In this document: piece by piece, positions 26,565-34,976 of the stretch
How the letters are laid out: each line of letters opens with the position of its first letter
Numbering within the stretch: the stretch's first letter is position 1
Assembly: GCF_001306135.1 (NCBI RefSeq)
Contig: NZ_LGKP01000035.1
Coordinates: 496,001 to 560,000 of the forward strand
Reading direction: 5' to 3'
From: Herpetosiphon geysericola
GTDB taxonomy: Bacteria > Chloroflexota > Chloroflexia > Chloroflexales > Herpetosiphonaceae
Length of the DNA: 64,000 bases
Position numbers and translations under genes: made by a program
The notes under the pieces: generated by a model
What the model was told of the DNA's origin: nothing
The model's database searches: none
The model's input: the letters and a program-made list of their open reading frames with translations, nothing else

Positions 26565-27224
26565 TTAGCTTTGATTAACTTTGGCCTTGAGCGCAGCCAA
26601 TTCGGCTTCGAGCGAGGTTTCTTGCTCCAAATCGCGGAATTTATTTTCCAGCGAATTGCTCTCCAATTTGGCCATTGCCTCAGCTTTGTACAAACGATCG
26701 TCGATTCGTTCTTCCATCGCGCCTAAGCGATCGCCTAATTCGCCTGAGCCTTGCATATTTTGCAGTGCCCTGGTGGCGGCTTCTTGCGACGTGGCGCGGC
26801 TGGTTTTGGCTTTGATCAAATCGCGTTTGGCGCGGGCCTCACCAATTTGCTGTTCCAAGCGGGCAATTGCATTGCGAAAATCCTTAACTTGCGCGCTTTG
26901 GGTTTCCGATTGGGTTGCATATTCGCTGGCAGCGGCGCTAAAGTGGCGCTTGCGTTCCAAGGCTGCACGGGCCAACTGTTCGTCGTTGCGTTCGAGGGCA
27001 TTGGTGGCTTTGCGTTCCCAATCATCAGCTTGTTTGCGATTTTCGTCGCGCTTTTGCTCCATGCGGGTTGCTTGGGCCATGGCCATAGCAGTTGCCCGTT
27101 TGGCCTCACCATATTGAGCTTCAAGTTGGCGAATATATTCATCGGCCATGGTCACCGGGTTCTCGGCCCGATCAAACAAGGCATGCAACCAAGCGCGTAC
27201 AATCGTTTTGATGCGTGTCCACAT
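26565..27224 (-). CDS. pspA: PspA/IM30-family membrane-stress protein
   Basis: PspA-family proteins polymerise on the inner face of the membrane and protect it under stress; they belong to the ESCRT-III superfamily. The 219-residue product is almost entirely helical and charged, beginning MWTRIKTIVRAWLHALFDRAENP (amphipathic membrane-binding helix), then ADEYIRQLEAQYGEAKRATA and long coiled-coil segments with LERKRHFSAAASEYATQSE, as in the family. A gtaggag site precedes the ATG. No pspB, pspC or pspF partner is adjacent; the divergent LysM-protein gene shares the upstream gap. Confidence 0.88.
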   Translation of the reverse strand: MWTRIKTIVRAWLHALFDRAENPVTMADEYIRQLEAQYGEAKRATAMAMAQATRMEQKRDENRKQADDWERKATNALERNDEQLARAALERKRHFSAAASEYATQSETQSAQVKDFRNAIARLEQQIGEARAKRDLIKAKTSRATSQEAATRALQNMQGSGELGDRLGAMEERIDDRLYKAEAMAKLESNSLENKFRDLEQETSLEAELAALKAKVNQS

Positions 27225-27325
27225 TGTGTAATGCTCCTACTGACTACTGTTGCATAGTACGTGTCACTGCTCAGAATGTTGCTTAAGCATACCGTATCTG
27301 CAAGAGCAAATGCAAGGATGCACCA

Positions 27326-27353
27326 TTGCATTGTGCTCGTTGGCATCTATAAT
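27326..27353 (+). promoter_or_regulatory. promoter of the LysM protein gene
   Basis: TTGCAT (27326-27331), a 16-base spacer and TATAAT (27348-27353), about 46 bases before the ATG at 27400. Confidence 0.6.
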
Positions 27354-27399
27354 GCTTATACATGCCTCAGTTACAATCGCTTGCTAAAGGAGTTGAACT

Positions 27400-28146
27400 A
27401 TGGCCGACAAGGAAAAAAAGGGTTTTTTTGGTAATTTGGCTGATCAGATGAAGGATGCGATTGACCAAAGTCGCGAACGTGCTGAAGCCGAAGCTAAGCC
27501 CGCCGCACCTGCGCCAGGGAATGTAATTGGTCAAATCCGTGAGCGTTTGAATGATCTGCACGAGAAGCAAGAAGATGCAGCTTCATCGTCTGTCTCTAGT
27601 GCGATGAATGCAATTAAAGAGGCGCAAGAGGCCCGCGAAAAGGCCGATGCCCAAACCGCCGCTACCAGCAACGCGCTTGCCGAGGCAGTGCGCAAAGCTC
27701 AAGAAACTGCCAAGGCCGAAGAAGCCGCCAAAGCTGAAGCAGCTAAAGCTGAAGCCGCCAAGGCCGAAGCAGCTGCTAAAGCCGAAGCAGCTGCCAAAGC
27801 TGAACAACGCTATACCGTCCAAGGTGGCGATACCTTGGGCAAAATCTCAGGCCGCTTTTATGGCGATCCAGCCCAATGGCGCCGCATTTATGAGGCCAAC
27901 AAGGCAATTATCGGCAATAACCCTGATGTGATTAGCGTCGGCCAAGAGTTTATTATCCCCGATGCTAGCACCCCGCTGCCAGCCCAACGAACTTATACGG
28001 TGCGCTCTGGCGATACGATGCGTGCCATTGCCCAACGCTTCTATGGCGATGAAATGCAGTGGAAACGCATTTATCAAGCCAATCGCGACCGCATTCCCAA
28101 CCCCGATGTGATTCACGTTGGCCAAGAATTTATCATCCCCGAATAA
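27400..28146 (+). CDS. cytoplasmic-type protein with two LysM domains and a helical spacer
   Basis: 248 residues without a signal peptide. The N-terminal 85 residues are charged and helical (MADKEKKGFFGNLADQMKDA). A rigid Ala/Glu/Lys repeat (about 105-135, units of EAAKA) follows. Two LysM domains end the protein, each with YTVxxGDT(L/M)xxIAxRFYGD, WxRIYxAN and VGQEFIIP. LysM domains usually bind peptidoglycan, but those of this type (YgaU-like) also occur in cytoplasmic proteins and phage baseplate parts. The location cannot be decided without a known export route. It lies divergent from pspA, so a shared envelope-stress role is possible. Confidence 0.8.
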   Translation: MADKEKKGFFGNLADQMKDAIDQSRERAEAEAKPAAPAPGNVIGQIRERLNDLHEKQEDAASSSVSSAMNAIKEAQEAREKADAQTAATSNALAEAVRKAQETAKAEEAAKAEAAKAEAAKAEAAAKAEAAAKAEQRYTVQGGDTLGKISGRFYGDPAQWRRIYEANKAIIGNNPDVISVGQEFIIPDASTPLPAQRTYTVRSGDTMRAIAQRFYGDEMQWKRIYQANRDRIPNPDVIHVGQEFIIPE

Positions 28147-28157
28147 ACTATAATTTG

Positions 28158-28193
28158 CTGCGTGGATGCTGGTTATTGCTGGCATCCACGCAG
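28158..28193 (+). terminator. terminator after the LysM protein gene
   Basis: A perfect 12-bp stem (CTGCGTGGATGC at 28158-28169 with its complement at 28182-28193) closes a 12-base loop. The T-run is absent (taaaag follows). Confidence 0.65.
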
Positions 28194-28194
28194 T

Positions 28195-28545
28195 AAAAGA
28201 GCATAGAACAAAGAACATAGAAGTTTTTTAGCCACGAATTACACGAATTGCACGAAAGATTTTATGGTTTAGCCACAGATTGGCACAGATTATAGGGATT
28301 ATAATCGTGCCAGCCCAGAGCCACCAGCCAATAACCATCGTTTCTCTGCGCCTCTGCGTTAAATTTTTCGCCACGAATTACACGAAAGATTTTATGGTCT
28401 AGCCACAGATTGACACAGATTTGCTGGATTATCCTTTCTATAGCCAAAAGCCTATAACCTATAGCCTAATACCTGTGTTCTATGTTCTTATTTTGACTTC
28501 ATCCTTCATGCCTCATCCTTCATCCTTTATAATGCTCGTAGCGAT
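28195..28545. repeat. ordered short-tandem tract array (reverse orientation)
   Basis: No gene. Order: agcatagaacaaag heptamers; ccacgaattacacgaattgc (28232 on); agccacagattggcacagatt (about 28268-28292); gccaccagccaataacc (about 28317-28334); tctctgcgcctctgcgttaaa (28341-28361); then ccacgaattacacgaaag and agccacagattgacacagat again (28371-28424); cctataacctatagcctaat; ttctatgttctt; catccttcatgcctcatcc. Confidence 0.8.
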
Positions 28546-28572
28546 TCTTTCAGCGAGAGCATACAAACCTTC

Positions 28573-29679
28573 ATGCATATTCTTCACGTGTATAAAGATT
28601 ATTTTCCGGTGCTCGGTGGGATGGAAAACCATATTCGGGTGGTTGCCGAGGGCTTGGCCGAGCGCGGCCATCAAGTTACGGTGGCGGTCAGCAATACCTA
28701 TCCTAAAACCGAGATTGAGCGCCGCAATGGCGTGGCAGTGATCAAAGCAGCCCAATGGTTGCGCAAAGCCTCAACCCCAATTAGCCCAATGAGCCTGCCG
28801 CTAAGTTGGCGCGTGCCTGCCGATATTATCCATTTGCACCATCCCTTCCCACCTGGCGATCTGCTCTATTGGCTGCGGCGGGGCAAGGCCAAATTGGTCA
28901 TTACCTATCAGAGCGATATTGTGCGCCAACGCCGTTTATTGCAACTCTATCGGCCATTGCTAACCCGCACCTTGAACGCCGCCGATCGGATTATTGCCGC
29001 TAGCCCGCAGTATATTCAGACTTCGCCATGGCTGGCACCGCACGCTGCCAAATGTCGAGTTATTCCGCTGAGCGTCGATAGCGAGCGCTTTAATCAACTT
29101 GATCATGCGTCAATCCAAGCCTTGCGTGCGCAGGTTGACGCGCCCATGCTGTTGTTCGTTGGGCGTTTTCGCCACTACAAAGGCTTGCACTATCTGCTTG
29201 AGGCCATGCCAAAAATTCCTCATGCCAAGTTATTTTTGGTTGGCATTGGCCCCGAAGAGCCAAGGCTACGCGATTTGGCGCAACGCTTGGGGATTAGCGA
29301 ACGTATTGTATGGGCTGGCGAAGTCCCGGATGAAGCCTTACCAAATTACTATGCCGCTGCCGATGTATTTGTGCTACCATCCCATTTACGAGCAGAAGCA
29401 TTTGGAATTGTGCAACTCGAAGCCTTAGCTGCTGGCATTCCAATCGTCAGCACTGAATTGGGCACCGGCACAAGCTTTGTCAACACCCATGGCGAAACTG
29501 GGTTTGTTGTGCCACCAGCCGATCCTGCGGCGCTTGCCCGCGCGATCACTGTGCTGTTGGAGAATCCAGGCTTGCGCGCGCAATTTGGGGCCAATGGCCG
29601 CCAACGAGCAAGCAGCACCTTCAGTCCGCAGCGCATGCTCGATCAGATTGAAGCACTCTATAACGAGATTGTGAGTTAG
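28573..29679 (+). CDS. GT4-family glycosyltransferase
   Basis: Retaining GT-B glycosyltransferase of 368 residues. The N-terminal Rossmann half starts MHILHVYKDYFPVLGGMENH, with GGME typical of GT4 enzymes. IIHLHHPFPPGDLL and VITYQSDIV follow. The C-terminal half has LLFVGRFRHYKGLHYLLEAM, the donor-binding EAFGIVQLEALAAGIPIVST motif (Glu pair about 275-283) and TGFVVPPADPAALARAI. It uses a nucleotide-sugar donor; the sugar is unknown. The ATG follows gagagcatacaaacctt with a weak ribosome site. The downstream kinase gene starts 2 bases after its stop, so it may share a transcript with the kinase array and the heptose genes. Confidence 0.88.
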   Translation: MHILHVYKDYFPVLGGMENHIRVVAEGLAERGHQVTVAVSNTYPKTEIERRNGVAVIKAAQWLRKASTPISPMSLPLSWRVPADIIHLHHPFPPGDLLYWLRRGKAKLVITYQSDIVRQRRLLQLYRPLLTRTLNAADRIIAASPQYIQTSPWLAPHAAKCRVIPLSVDSERFNQLDHASIQALRAQVDAPMLLFVGRFRHYKGLHYLLEAMPKIPHAKLFLVGIGPEEPRLRDLAQRLGISERIVWAGEVPDEALPNYYAAADVFVLPSHLRAEAFGIVQLEALAAGIPIVSTELGTGTSFVNTHGETGFVVPPADPAALARAITVLLENPGLRAQFGANGRQRASSTFSPQRMLDQIEALYNEIVS

Positions 29680-29681
29680 GT

Positions 29682-30917
29682 ATGCTATTACAAGCAGGAA
29701 CCGAATTGTTGGGGCGTTATCACATCGTGCGGGCGATCGGCCAAGGCGGTATGAGCGCAGTCTATGCTGCGTTTGATCGCCAACTGAACACGCCGGTGGC
29801 GATCAAACACTTTCGCAATCACGATCCTGCTTTGCATGCCAGCCTCGACCGCGAAGCCCAAATTTTAGCGCGGTTGCAACACCCCGCCTTGCCGCGCGTC
29901 TATGATATTCGCCGCGATAACGATGATGCCTATTTGATTATGGATTTGATCGAGGGCGAAACGCTTGGCACGTTGCTAACCCAACGCGGCAGCGGCTTCG
30001 AGCCAGCAACGGTGGTGGCGTGGGCGGCAACCTTGGCCGAGCCACTGAGCTATTTGCATCAGCAAATGCCGCCGGTGATTCACCGCGACATCAAGCCGCA
30101 TAATGTGATGCGCCCGCCCGCTGGCAAATTGATTTTGCTCGATTTTGGCCTAGCCAAACAGTGGTCAACTGGCCAGCAAAGCGTGATTGCCTATACCCTG
30201 CCCTATGCCTCGTTGGAGCAGATTCAGGGCACAAACACGCTTGATCAACGCAGTGATGTCTATGGATTTGGCGCAACGCTCTATCATTTATTGACCAATC
30301 GCGAGCCAGTTGATGCGTTGACTCGTGCCAGCGCCCAAATTTATGCCAACCCCGACCCATTGCCCTTGCCAAGCAGTCTGAATAATGCAGTTACGCCAGC
30401 GCTTGATCGGGTGCTCATGGATAGTTTGGCCTTGCGCGCCCATGAACGACCAGCGAGCATTCGTGATGTGGTGACGTTGTTGCAAGCAGCGCAATCAGCG
30501 ACGGTGAGCGTGCCCTTAGTTGCGGCCAATAGTGCTGGGCAGCTAACAATTCGGGTTGATGCCCAACTGCCGGATGGGGTGAGTTATGCGCCGCCGCGTC
30601 GTTTTGAGCCACGACCTGCGCCAGCCTCAACTCCGGCTGCTCCACCACAGCGCCAACGCCGTTGGAGTGCTGCTGAGCAAATGAACCGCGCGCAGTGGAG
30701 TATGCCCAGCTACGAACGATTATATGAGGATCGCGCAGAACCAAAGCCATTCAGCCCACTCAATAATCAGCAATGGATGGTTACCCAACAAGAAAATAAT
30801 AGCCGGATGAATGCAATCTTAGATGATGAGGAGCTTGAAAATCCAACCAAAGTAATGAATGTTGTGTTTATCCTGATTATATTGATTGTATTAGCGGCAT
30901 TTGGTATCTACGCTTAG
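29682..30917 (+). CDS. Ser/Thr protein kinase 1, C-terminally membrane-anchored
   Basis: Hanks-type (PASTA-less) kinase of 411 residues. The glycine loop is GQGGMSAVYAAF, the ATP-binding lysine is Lys42 (VAIKHF), the catalytic loop is HRDIKPHNVM (134-143), and DFG is at 154-156; all catalytic residues are present. A Pro/Ala-rich linker (about 275-330) and a C-terminal hydrophobic segment (about 388-408) ending GIYA place the kinase in the cytoplasm. There is no external sensor domain. It is nearly identical to kinase 2 over the first 320 residues. Targets are unknown. Confidence 0.9.
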   Translation: MLLQAGTELLGRYHIVRAIGQGGMSAVYAAFDRQLNTPVAIKHFRNHDPALHASLDREAQILARLQHPALPRVYDIRRDNDDAYLIMDLIEGETLGTLLTQRGSGFEPATVVAWAATLAEPLSYLHQQMPPVIHRDIKPHNVMRPPAGKLILLDFGLAKQWSTGQQSVIAYTLPYASLEQIQGTNTLDQRSDVYGFGATLYHLLTNREPVDALTRASAQIYANPDPLPLPSSLNNAVTPALDRVLMDSLALRAHERPASIRDVVTLLQAAQSATVSVPLVAANSAGQLTIRVDAQLPDGVSYAPPRRFEPRPAPASTPAAPPQRQRRWSAAEQMNRAQWSMPSYERLYEDRAEPKPFSPLNNQQWMVTQQENNSRMNAILDDEELENPTKVMNVVFILIILIVLAAFGIYA

Positions 30918-30926
30918 GGAGCGGTT

Positions 30927-32171
30927 ATGAGTTTAGGAGTTGGTTCAATTTTGCTTGGGCGCTACCATATCGTGCGGGCCATCGGCCAAGGCGGTATGAG
31001 CGCGGTCTATGCGGCCTTTGATCGCCAATTGAATACTCCGGTGGCAATCAAACACTTTCGCAATTCCGATCCTGCCTTGCATGCCAATCTCGACCGCGAA
31101 GCCCAAATCTTGGCTCGTTTGCAGCACCCCGCCTTGCCGCGTGTCTACGATATTCGCCGCGAGCACGATGATGCTTATTTGATCATGGATTTGATCGAGG
31201 GCGAGACCCTCGGCACATTGCTGACCCACCGTGGCAGCGGCTTCGATCCAGCAACGGTGGTGGCGTGGGCGACAACCTTAGCCGAGCCACTGAGCTATTT
31301 GCATCAGCAAACGCCGCCCGTGATTCACCGCGACATCAAGCCGCATAATGTGATGCGCACGCCCGCTGGCAAATTGATTTTGCTGGATTTTGGCTTGGCC
31401 AAACAATGGTCGACTGGTCAGCAAAGTGTGATTGCCTACACCCTGCCCTATGCGTCGTTGGAGCAAATTCAAGGTACGACCACGCTCGATCAGCGCAGTG
31501 ATGTGTATGGCTTTGGTGCGACGCTCTATCATTTGCTAACGAATCGCGAGCCAGTCGATGCCCTGACGCGCGCCAGCGCGCAAATTTATGCCAACCCTGA
31601 TCCCTTACCCATGCCGAGTAGCCTGAACAACGCGGTTACGCCAGCGCTGGATCGGGTGCTGCTGGATTGTTTGGCCTTGCGCGCCCATGAACGACCAGCG
31701 AGCATTCGTGATGTGGTGAATTTGTTGCAAGCAGCGCAAACCGCAACGGTCACGGTGCCTATGGTGGCGACCACGAGTGCTGGTCAACCAACAATTCGGG
31801 TTGATGTCCAACTGCCGGATGGCGTGAGTTATGCGCCACCGCGTCGTTTCGAGCCACGACCTGCGCCAGCCTCAACTCCGGCTGCTCCACCACAGCGCCG
31901 CTCAATTTTTCGGCCCAAGGCACTTGAACAGCTGAATTATGGTCAGTGGATGGTTCCACGCTTTGAGCAACCATATGAGCAACGCGAGGAGCCAAATTCA
32001 TTGAGTCCGCTGAATGATCCCCACTGGATGATTGCCCGCGATGTAACCAATCGCCGCATTAAATCGGCACTTGATGATGATGACGATGGGATTAGCCCAA
32101 GCCAAGTTGTGAATGTTATCTTCTTTCTTTTAATTATTATTGTTATCGGATCGTGTCCATTTTTGGGCTAG
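30927..32171 (+). CDS. Ser/Thr protein kinase 2, C-terminally membrane-anchored
   Basis: 414 residues, paralogue of kinase 1. GQGGMSAVYAAF, Lys42, HRDIKPHNVM and LDFGLAKQ are conserved, so it should be active. The linker with PRRFEPRPAPASTPAAPPQR is shared with kinase 1; sequence then diverges (SIFRPKALEQLNYGQW) up to a C-terminal hydrophobic segment (about 391-411) ending SCPFLG. It starts 9 bases after kinase 1 behind gggagcggtt. The near-identity of kinase 1 and 2 DNA points to recent duplication or gene conversion. Confidence 0.9.
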   Translation: MSLGVGSILLGRYHIVRAIGQGGMSAVYAAFDRQLNTPVAIKHFRNSDPALHANLDREAQILARLQHPALPRVYDIRREHDDAYLIMDLIEGETLGTLLTHRGSGFDPATVVAWATTLAEPLSYLHQQTPPVIHRDIKPHNVMRTPAGKLILLDFGLAKQWSTGQQSVIAYTLPYASLEQIQGTTTLDQRSDVYGFGATLYHLLTNREPVDALTRASAQIYANPDPLPMPSSLNNAVTPALDRVLLDCLALRAHERPASIRDVVNLLQAAQTATVTVPMVATTSAGQPTIRVDVQLPDGVSYAPPRRFEPRPAPASTPAAPPQRRSIFRPKALEQLNYGQWMVPRFEQPYEQREEPNSLSPLNDPHWMIARDVTNRRIKSALDDDDDGISPSQVVNVIFFLLIIIVIGSCPFLG

Positions 32172-32180
32172 GGAGAAGCT

Positions 32181-33251
32181 ATGAGTTTAGGTGTTGGGTC
32201 AACGTTACTTGGGCGCTACCACATTTTGCGCTTGATTGGCCAAGGTGGCATGAGCACGGTCTATGCAGCCTTCGATCAACAGCTCAAACATCAGGTAGCA
32301 ATTAAGTACTTTCGCGGCCAGGATGCGGTTTTTCAAAGCAATTTGGAGCGTGAAGCCCAGTTGCTGGCTCGTTTGCGCCACCCAGCCCTGCCCCGCGTCT
32401 ACGATTTGCAGCGGGTTGGCGATGCTGCTTTTTTGATGATGGATCTGATCGAGGGCGAGAATCTTGGCACGCTTTTGGCCCAACGCGGTGCTGCCTTTGA
32501 GCCAGATGTGGTGCTGGCGTGGGCCAAGGCACTCGCACCAGCGATCAGCTATTTGCATCATCAAACGCCACCAGTGATTCACCGTGATATTAAGCCGCAA
32601 AACATTGTGCGCACGCCAGAAGGCCAATTGATGTTGATCGATTTTGGCTTGGCCAAGCAATGGGCTTCTTCAACCCAAAGCGTCGTTGCCTACACCTTGG
32701 CCTATGCCGCTTTGGAGCAAATTCAAGCGACTAGCCCAGTCAATCAGCGCAGTGATGTCTATAGTTTTGCTGCCACGCTCTATCATTTGCTGACCAATTG
32801 TGAGCCAGCAGATGCACTTACCCGCGCTAGTAGTCTGATTAACGGCCAGCCTGATCCGTTACTTAGTGCTGATTTATTGAATCCAGCAATTGCGCCAAGT
32901 TTTGCAGTAGCATTACATAATGCGTTAGCTTTGGCTGCGCACGAACGGCCTGCAAGCATCGATCAATTACTGCGCCAATTGCAGCAGGGCTACCACAATC
33001 AAGCGCTGCTGAGCAGTGCTGGCCAACCAACGATCGTGCAACGCCAAGCAGTGCAAACGATTGCCTTACCAACTGCCACCAAGCCCGCAGTTTCAGCCCA
33101 GCAAATTTTGCAACCACAAATAGCACCCCAGCAAATTACCTATCAAGAAACGAGCGGGATCGAAGATCCAGTGAATCGCTTTATTGTTTTTGCAGCGGTT
33201 TTCATCGTGCTCGCCTTAGCTGCACTTTGCTTCTACGGACAATCATTCTAA
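32181..33251 (+). CDS. Ser/Thr protein kinase 3, C-terminally membrane-anchored
   Basis: 356 residues, more diverged third member. GQGGMSTVYAAF, the lysine in VAIKYF, HRDIKPQNIV and IDFGLAKQ are present. The linker is short and Gln-rich rather than Pro-rich, and the C-terminal segment FIVFAAVFIVLALAALCFYG is the anchor. It starts 9 bases after kinase 2 with the same MSLGVGS opening, so the three genes form a tandem array and likely one transcript. The shared N-termini and divergent tails suggest differing partners or positions in the membrane. Confidence 0.9.
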   Translation: MSLGVGSTLLGRYHILRLIGQGGMSTVYAAFDQQLKHQVAIKYFRGQDAVFQSNLEREAQLLARLRHPALPRVYDLQRVGDAAFLMMDLIEGENLGTLLAQRGAAFEPDVVLAWAKALAPAISYLHHQTPPVIHRDIKPQNIVRTPEGQLMLIDFGLAKQWASSTQSVVAYTLAYAALEQIQATSPVNQRSDVYSFAATLYHLLTNCEPADALTRASSLINGQPDPLLSADLLNPAIAPSFAVALHNALALAAHERPASIDQLLRQLQQGYHNQALLSSAGQPTIVQRQAVQTIALPTATKPAVSAQQILQPQIAPQQITYQETSGIEDPVNRFIVFAAVFIVLALAALCFYGQSF

Positions 33252-33339
33252 TAATCCTCTGATTGTAGTGATCTGCGCTGGGCAAGGTTTTGTGGTATGC
33301 TTGGCGTATTTGAGCTTTAAAATCGAAGGAGTCGCATCT

Positions 33340-33921
33340 GTGGCTGATTACAGCGCTTATATTGAAAAAAGTTTTCGTGAACATATTGCGATGGCCGAGC
33401 AGGTCTTGGCCGAACAATCAGCAACGATTAATACCATGGCCAATGTGTTGATCGCATGCTATCAACAAGGCCATAAGGCTATTTTTTGTGGCAATGGTGG
33501 CAGTGCTGCCGATGCCCAACACCTTGCCGCCGAATTTGTCGGGCGCTATTTGATCGATCGCCGCCCGATTCCGGCGCTGGCGTTACACACCGATACCTCG
33601 ACCTTAACCGCTGTCGGCAACGACTATGGCTACGATCAAGTCTTTTCGCGCCAAGTTCAAGCCCATATGAACCCAGGCGATGTACTGGTCTGTTTGACCA
33701 CCAGCGGCAACTCGGTTAACGTAATCAAGGCTGCCGAAGTGGCTCGTGAGTTGGGCAACCCAGTGCTGGCCTTGCTTGGTGGCGATGGTGGCAAGATTTT
33801 GCCATTGTGCGATCATGCCTTGGTCGTGCCATTCAAATTGCCTTATTTGGTGCAAGAAATTTCGATGCTCGTTGGCCACTTGCTATGCGACCTGACCGAG
33901 CAAGCCTTGTTTGCCAAATAA
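33340..33921 (+). CDS. gmhA: phosphoheptose (sedoheptulose 7-phosphate) isomerase, GmhA-like
   Basis: SIS-domain enzyme converting sedoheptulose 7-phosphate to D-glycero-D-manno-heptose 7-phosphate, the first step to ADP- or GDP-heptose. The 193-residue product shows AIFCGNGGSAADAQHLAAEFVGRY, LTAVGNDYGYDQVFSRQV, CLTTSGNSVNVIKA and the zinc/active-site region near the C-terminus. I chose the GTG at 33340, nine bases after gaagga; an earlier ATG at 33268 gives a nonhomologous extension. A strong terminator separates it from gmhB 80 bases downstream. Confidence 0.9.
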   Translation: MADYSAYIEKSFREHIAMAEQVLAEQSATINTMANVLIACYQQGHKAIFCGNGGSAADAQHLAAEFVGRYLIDRRPIPALALHTDTSTLTAVGNDYGYDQVFSRQVQAHMNPGDVLVCLTTSGNSVNVIKAAEVARELGNPVLALLGGDGGKILPLCDHALVVPFKLPYLVQEISMLVGHLLCDLTEQALFAK

Positions 33922-33941
33922 CTGGCGTGATCGACGCAACG

Positions 33942-33972
33942 ACGCAGCGATTGAATGATCGCTGCGTTTTTT
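33942..33972 (+). terminator. terminator between gmhA and gmhB
   Basis: A 10-bp stem (ACGCAGCGAT at 33942-33951 with its complement at 33958-33967) closes a six-base loop and is followed by six T residues. Confidence 0.88.
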
Positions 33973-34000
33973 AATTAAGTTTTTTAGGTGAGATTTAACC

Positions 34001-34540
34001 ATGAGCCAAGCAGCTGTATTTATTGATCGTGATGGTACCATCAATGTTGAAGTTAATTATTTGCATCAGCCAGAACTGGTGCAACTTGAGCAAACGGTTG
34101 GCCAAGCAATTGCCCGCTTGAACCAAGCTGGTTTTTTGGTTTTAGTGGTGACAAATCAATCGGGAATTGCCCGCGGCTACTATAGCGCTGAGGATATGCA
34201 GGCAGTGCATCGGCGGATTAGCGAACTGCTAGAGCCATATGGTGGGCATATTGATGCTTGGTATTGTTGCCCGCATCATCCTGAGGTAACTGGCGAATGT
34301 GCCTGTCGTAAGCCCAACTTGGGCATGTTCGCGCAAGCCCAAGCAGAATTCGCGATCGATCTCAGCCGTTCGTGGATGATTGGCGATAAACTGCTCGATG
34401 TGCAAGCTGGCATCAATTTGGGCGTGCCAGCAATTATGGTCCAAACTGGTTATGGCGCACAGCATCAACACGATTTGCCTGCCCATGCTATGCTGGTAGC
34501 GAATCTTAATGCTGCGGTCGACCTGATTGTGCAGGAGTAA
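34001..34540 (+). CDS. gmhB: heptose-bisphosphate phosphatase, GmhB-like HAD enzyme
   Basis: HAD-superfamily phosphatase of 179 residues, removing the C7 phosphate of heptose 1,7-bisphosphate. The nucleophile motif is FIDRDGTIN (Asp9, Asp11), motif II is VVTNQSGIARG, the zinc-binding loop is CCPHHPEVTGECACRKP, and the motif III/IV region is WMIGDKLLDVQAG. The related HisB phosphatase domain shares these features, but proximity to gmhA favours GmhB. No kinase/adenylyltransferase (HldE or HddA/HddC) is in the window. The ATG lies 28 bases after the terminator's T-run. Confidence 0.87.
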   Translation: MSQAAVFIDRDGTINVEVNYLHQPELVQLEQTVGQAIARLNQAGFLVLVVTNQSGIARGYYSAEDMQAVHRRISELLEPYGGHIDAWYCCPHHPEVTGECACRKPNLGMFAQAQAEFAIDLSRSWMIGDKLLDVQAGINLGVPAIMVQTGYGAQHQHDLPAHAMLVANLNAAVDLIVQE

Positions 34541-34542
34541 GT

Positions 34543-34932
34543 ATGCAACCTCAATCACCCCAACCACCACATCTTCAACAACAACCAACCGTTCAAATCG
34601 TGCCGCCATGGATGATTTCGGCTACCTTCGATTTGCCAGGCTTTCGGGTGGTGCAAAATCGTGGGATTGTGCGAGGCATTGTGGTGCGCTCGCGTTCAGT
34701 CTTTGGCACGATTGGCGCATCATTTCAAACATTAGTCGGCGGTAACATTACCATTTGGTCGAAGCTGTGTGAGCAAGCACGGCTCGAAGCATTTGAAATT
34801 ATGTCGTTGCATGCCGCTGAATTAGGCGCAAACGCGATTATTGCGATGCGCTACGATGCCACCGAAATTAGCGCTGGCGTGACTGAAGTGTTGGCCTATG
34901 GCAGTGCTGTCATCGTTGAGCCAGTTCGTTAA
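34543..34932 (+). CDS. YbjQ-family (UPF0145) protein
   Basis: 129 residues. After a Pro/Gln-rich start, the domain shows GFRVVQNRGIVRGIVVRSRS, LVGGNITIWSKLCEQAR, LEAFEIMSLHAAELGANAIIAMRYD and a final AYGSAVIVEP, the regular YbjQ pattern. The family forms small pentameric assemblies whose job is not established; a heavy-metal-binding role has been proposed. Its ATG is 2 bases after the gmhB stop and the ribosome site (aggag) lies inside the end of gmhB, so translation is probably coupled. Confidence 0.85.
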   Translation: MQPQSPQPPHLQQQPTVQIVPPWMISATFDLPGFRVVQNRGIVRGIVVRSRSVFGTIGASFQTLVGGNITIWSKLCEQARLEAFEIMSLHAAELGANAIIAMRYDATEISAGVTEVLAYGSAVIVEPVR

Positions 34933-34941
34933 TTCAAAATC

Positions 34942-34976
34942 AGCCAAGCTATTGCCAATGCTAGCTTGGCTTTTTT
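34942..34976. terminator. two-way terminator between convergent genes
   Basis: A 10-bp stem (AGCCAAGCTA at 34942-34951 with its complement at 34962-34971) with six T residues after it on the plus strand. The arm at 34962-34971 also encodes the last codons (KPS-stop) of the minus-strand gene. Confidence 0.85.

Noticed and set aside
33268-33339. Upstream ATG start for gmhA
   Set aside because: The extension is hydrophobic, not family-like and has no ribosome site; the GTG at 33340 has one.
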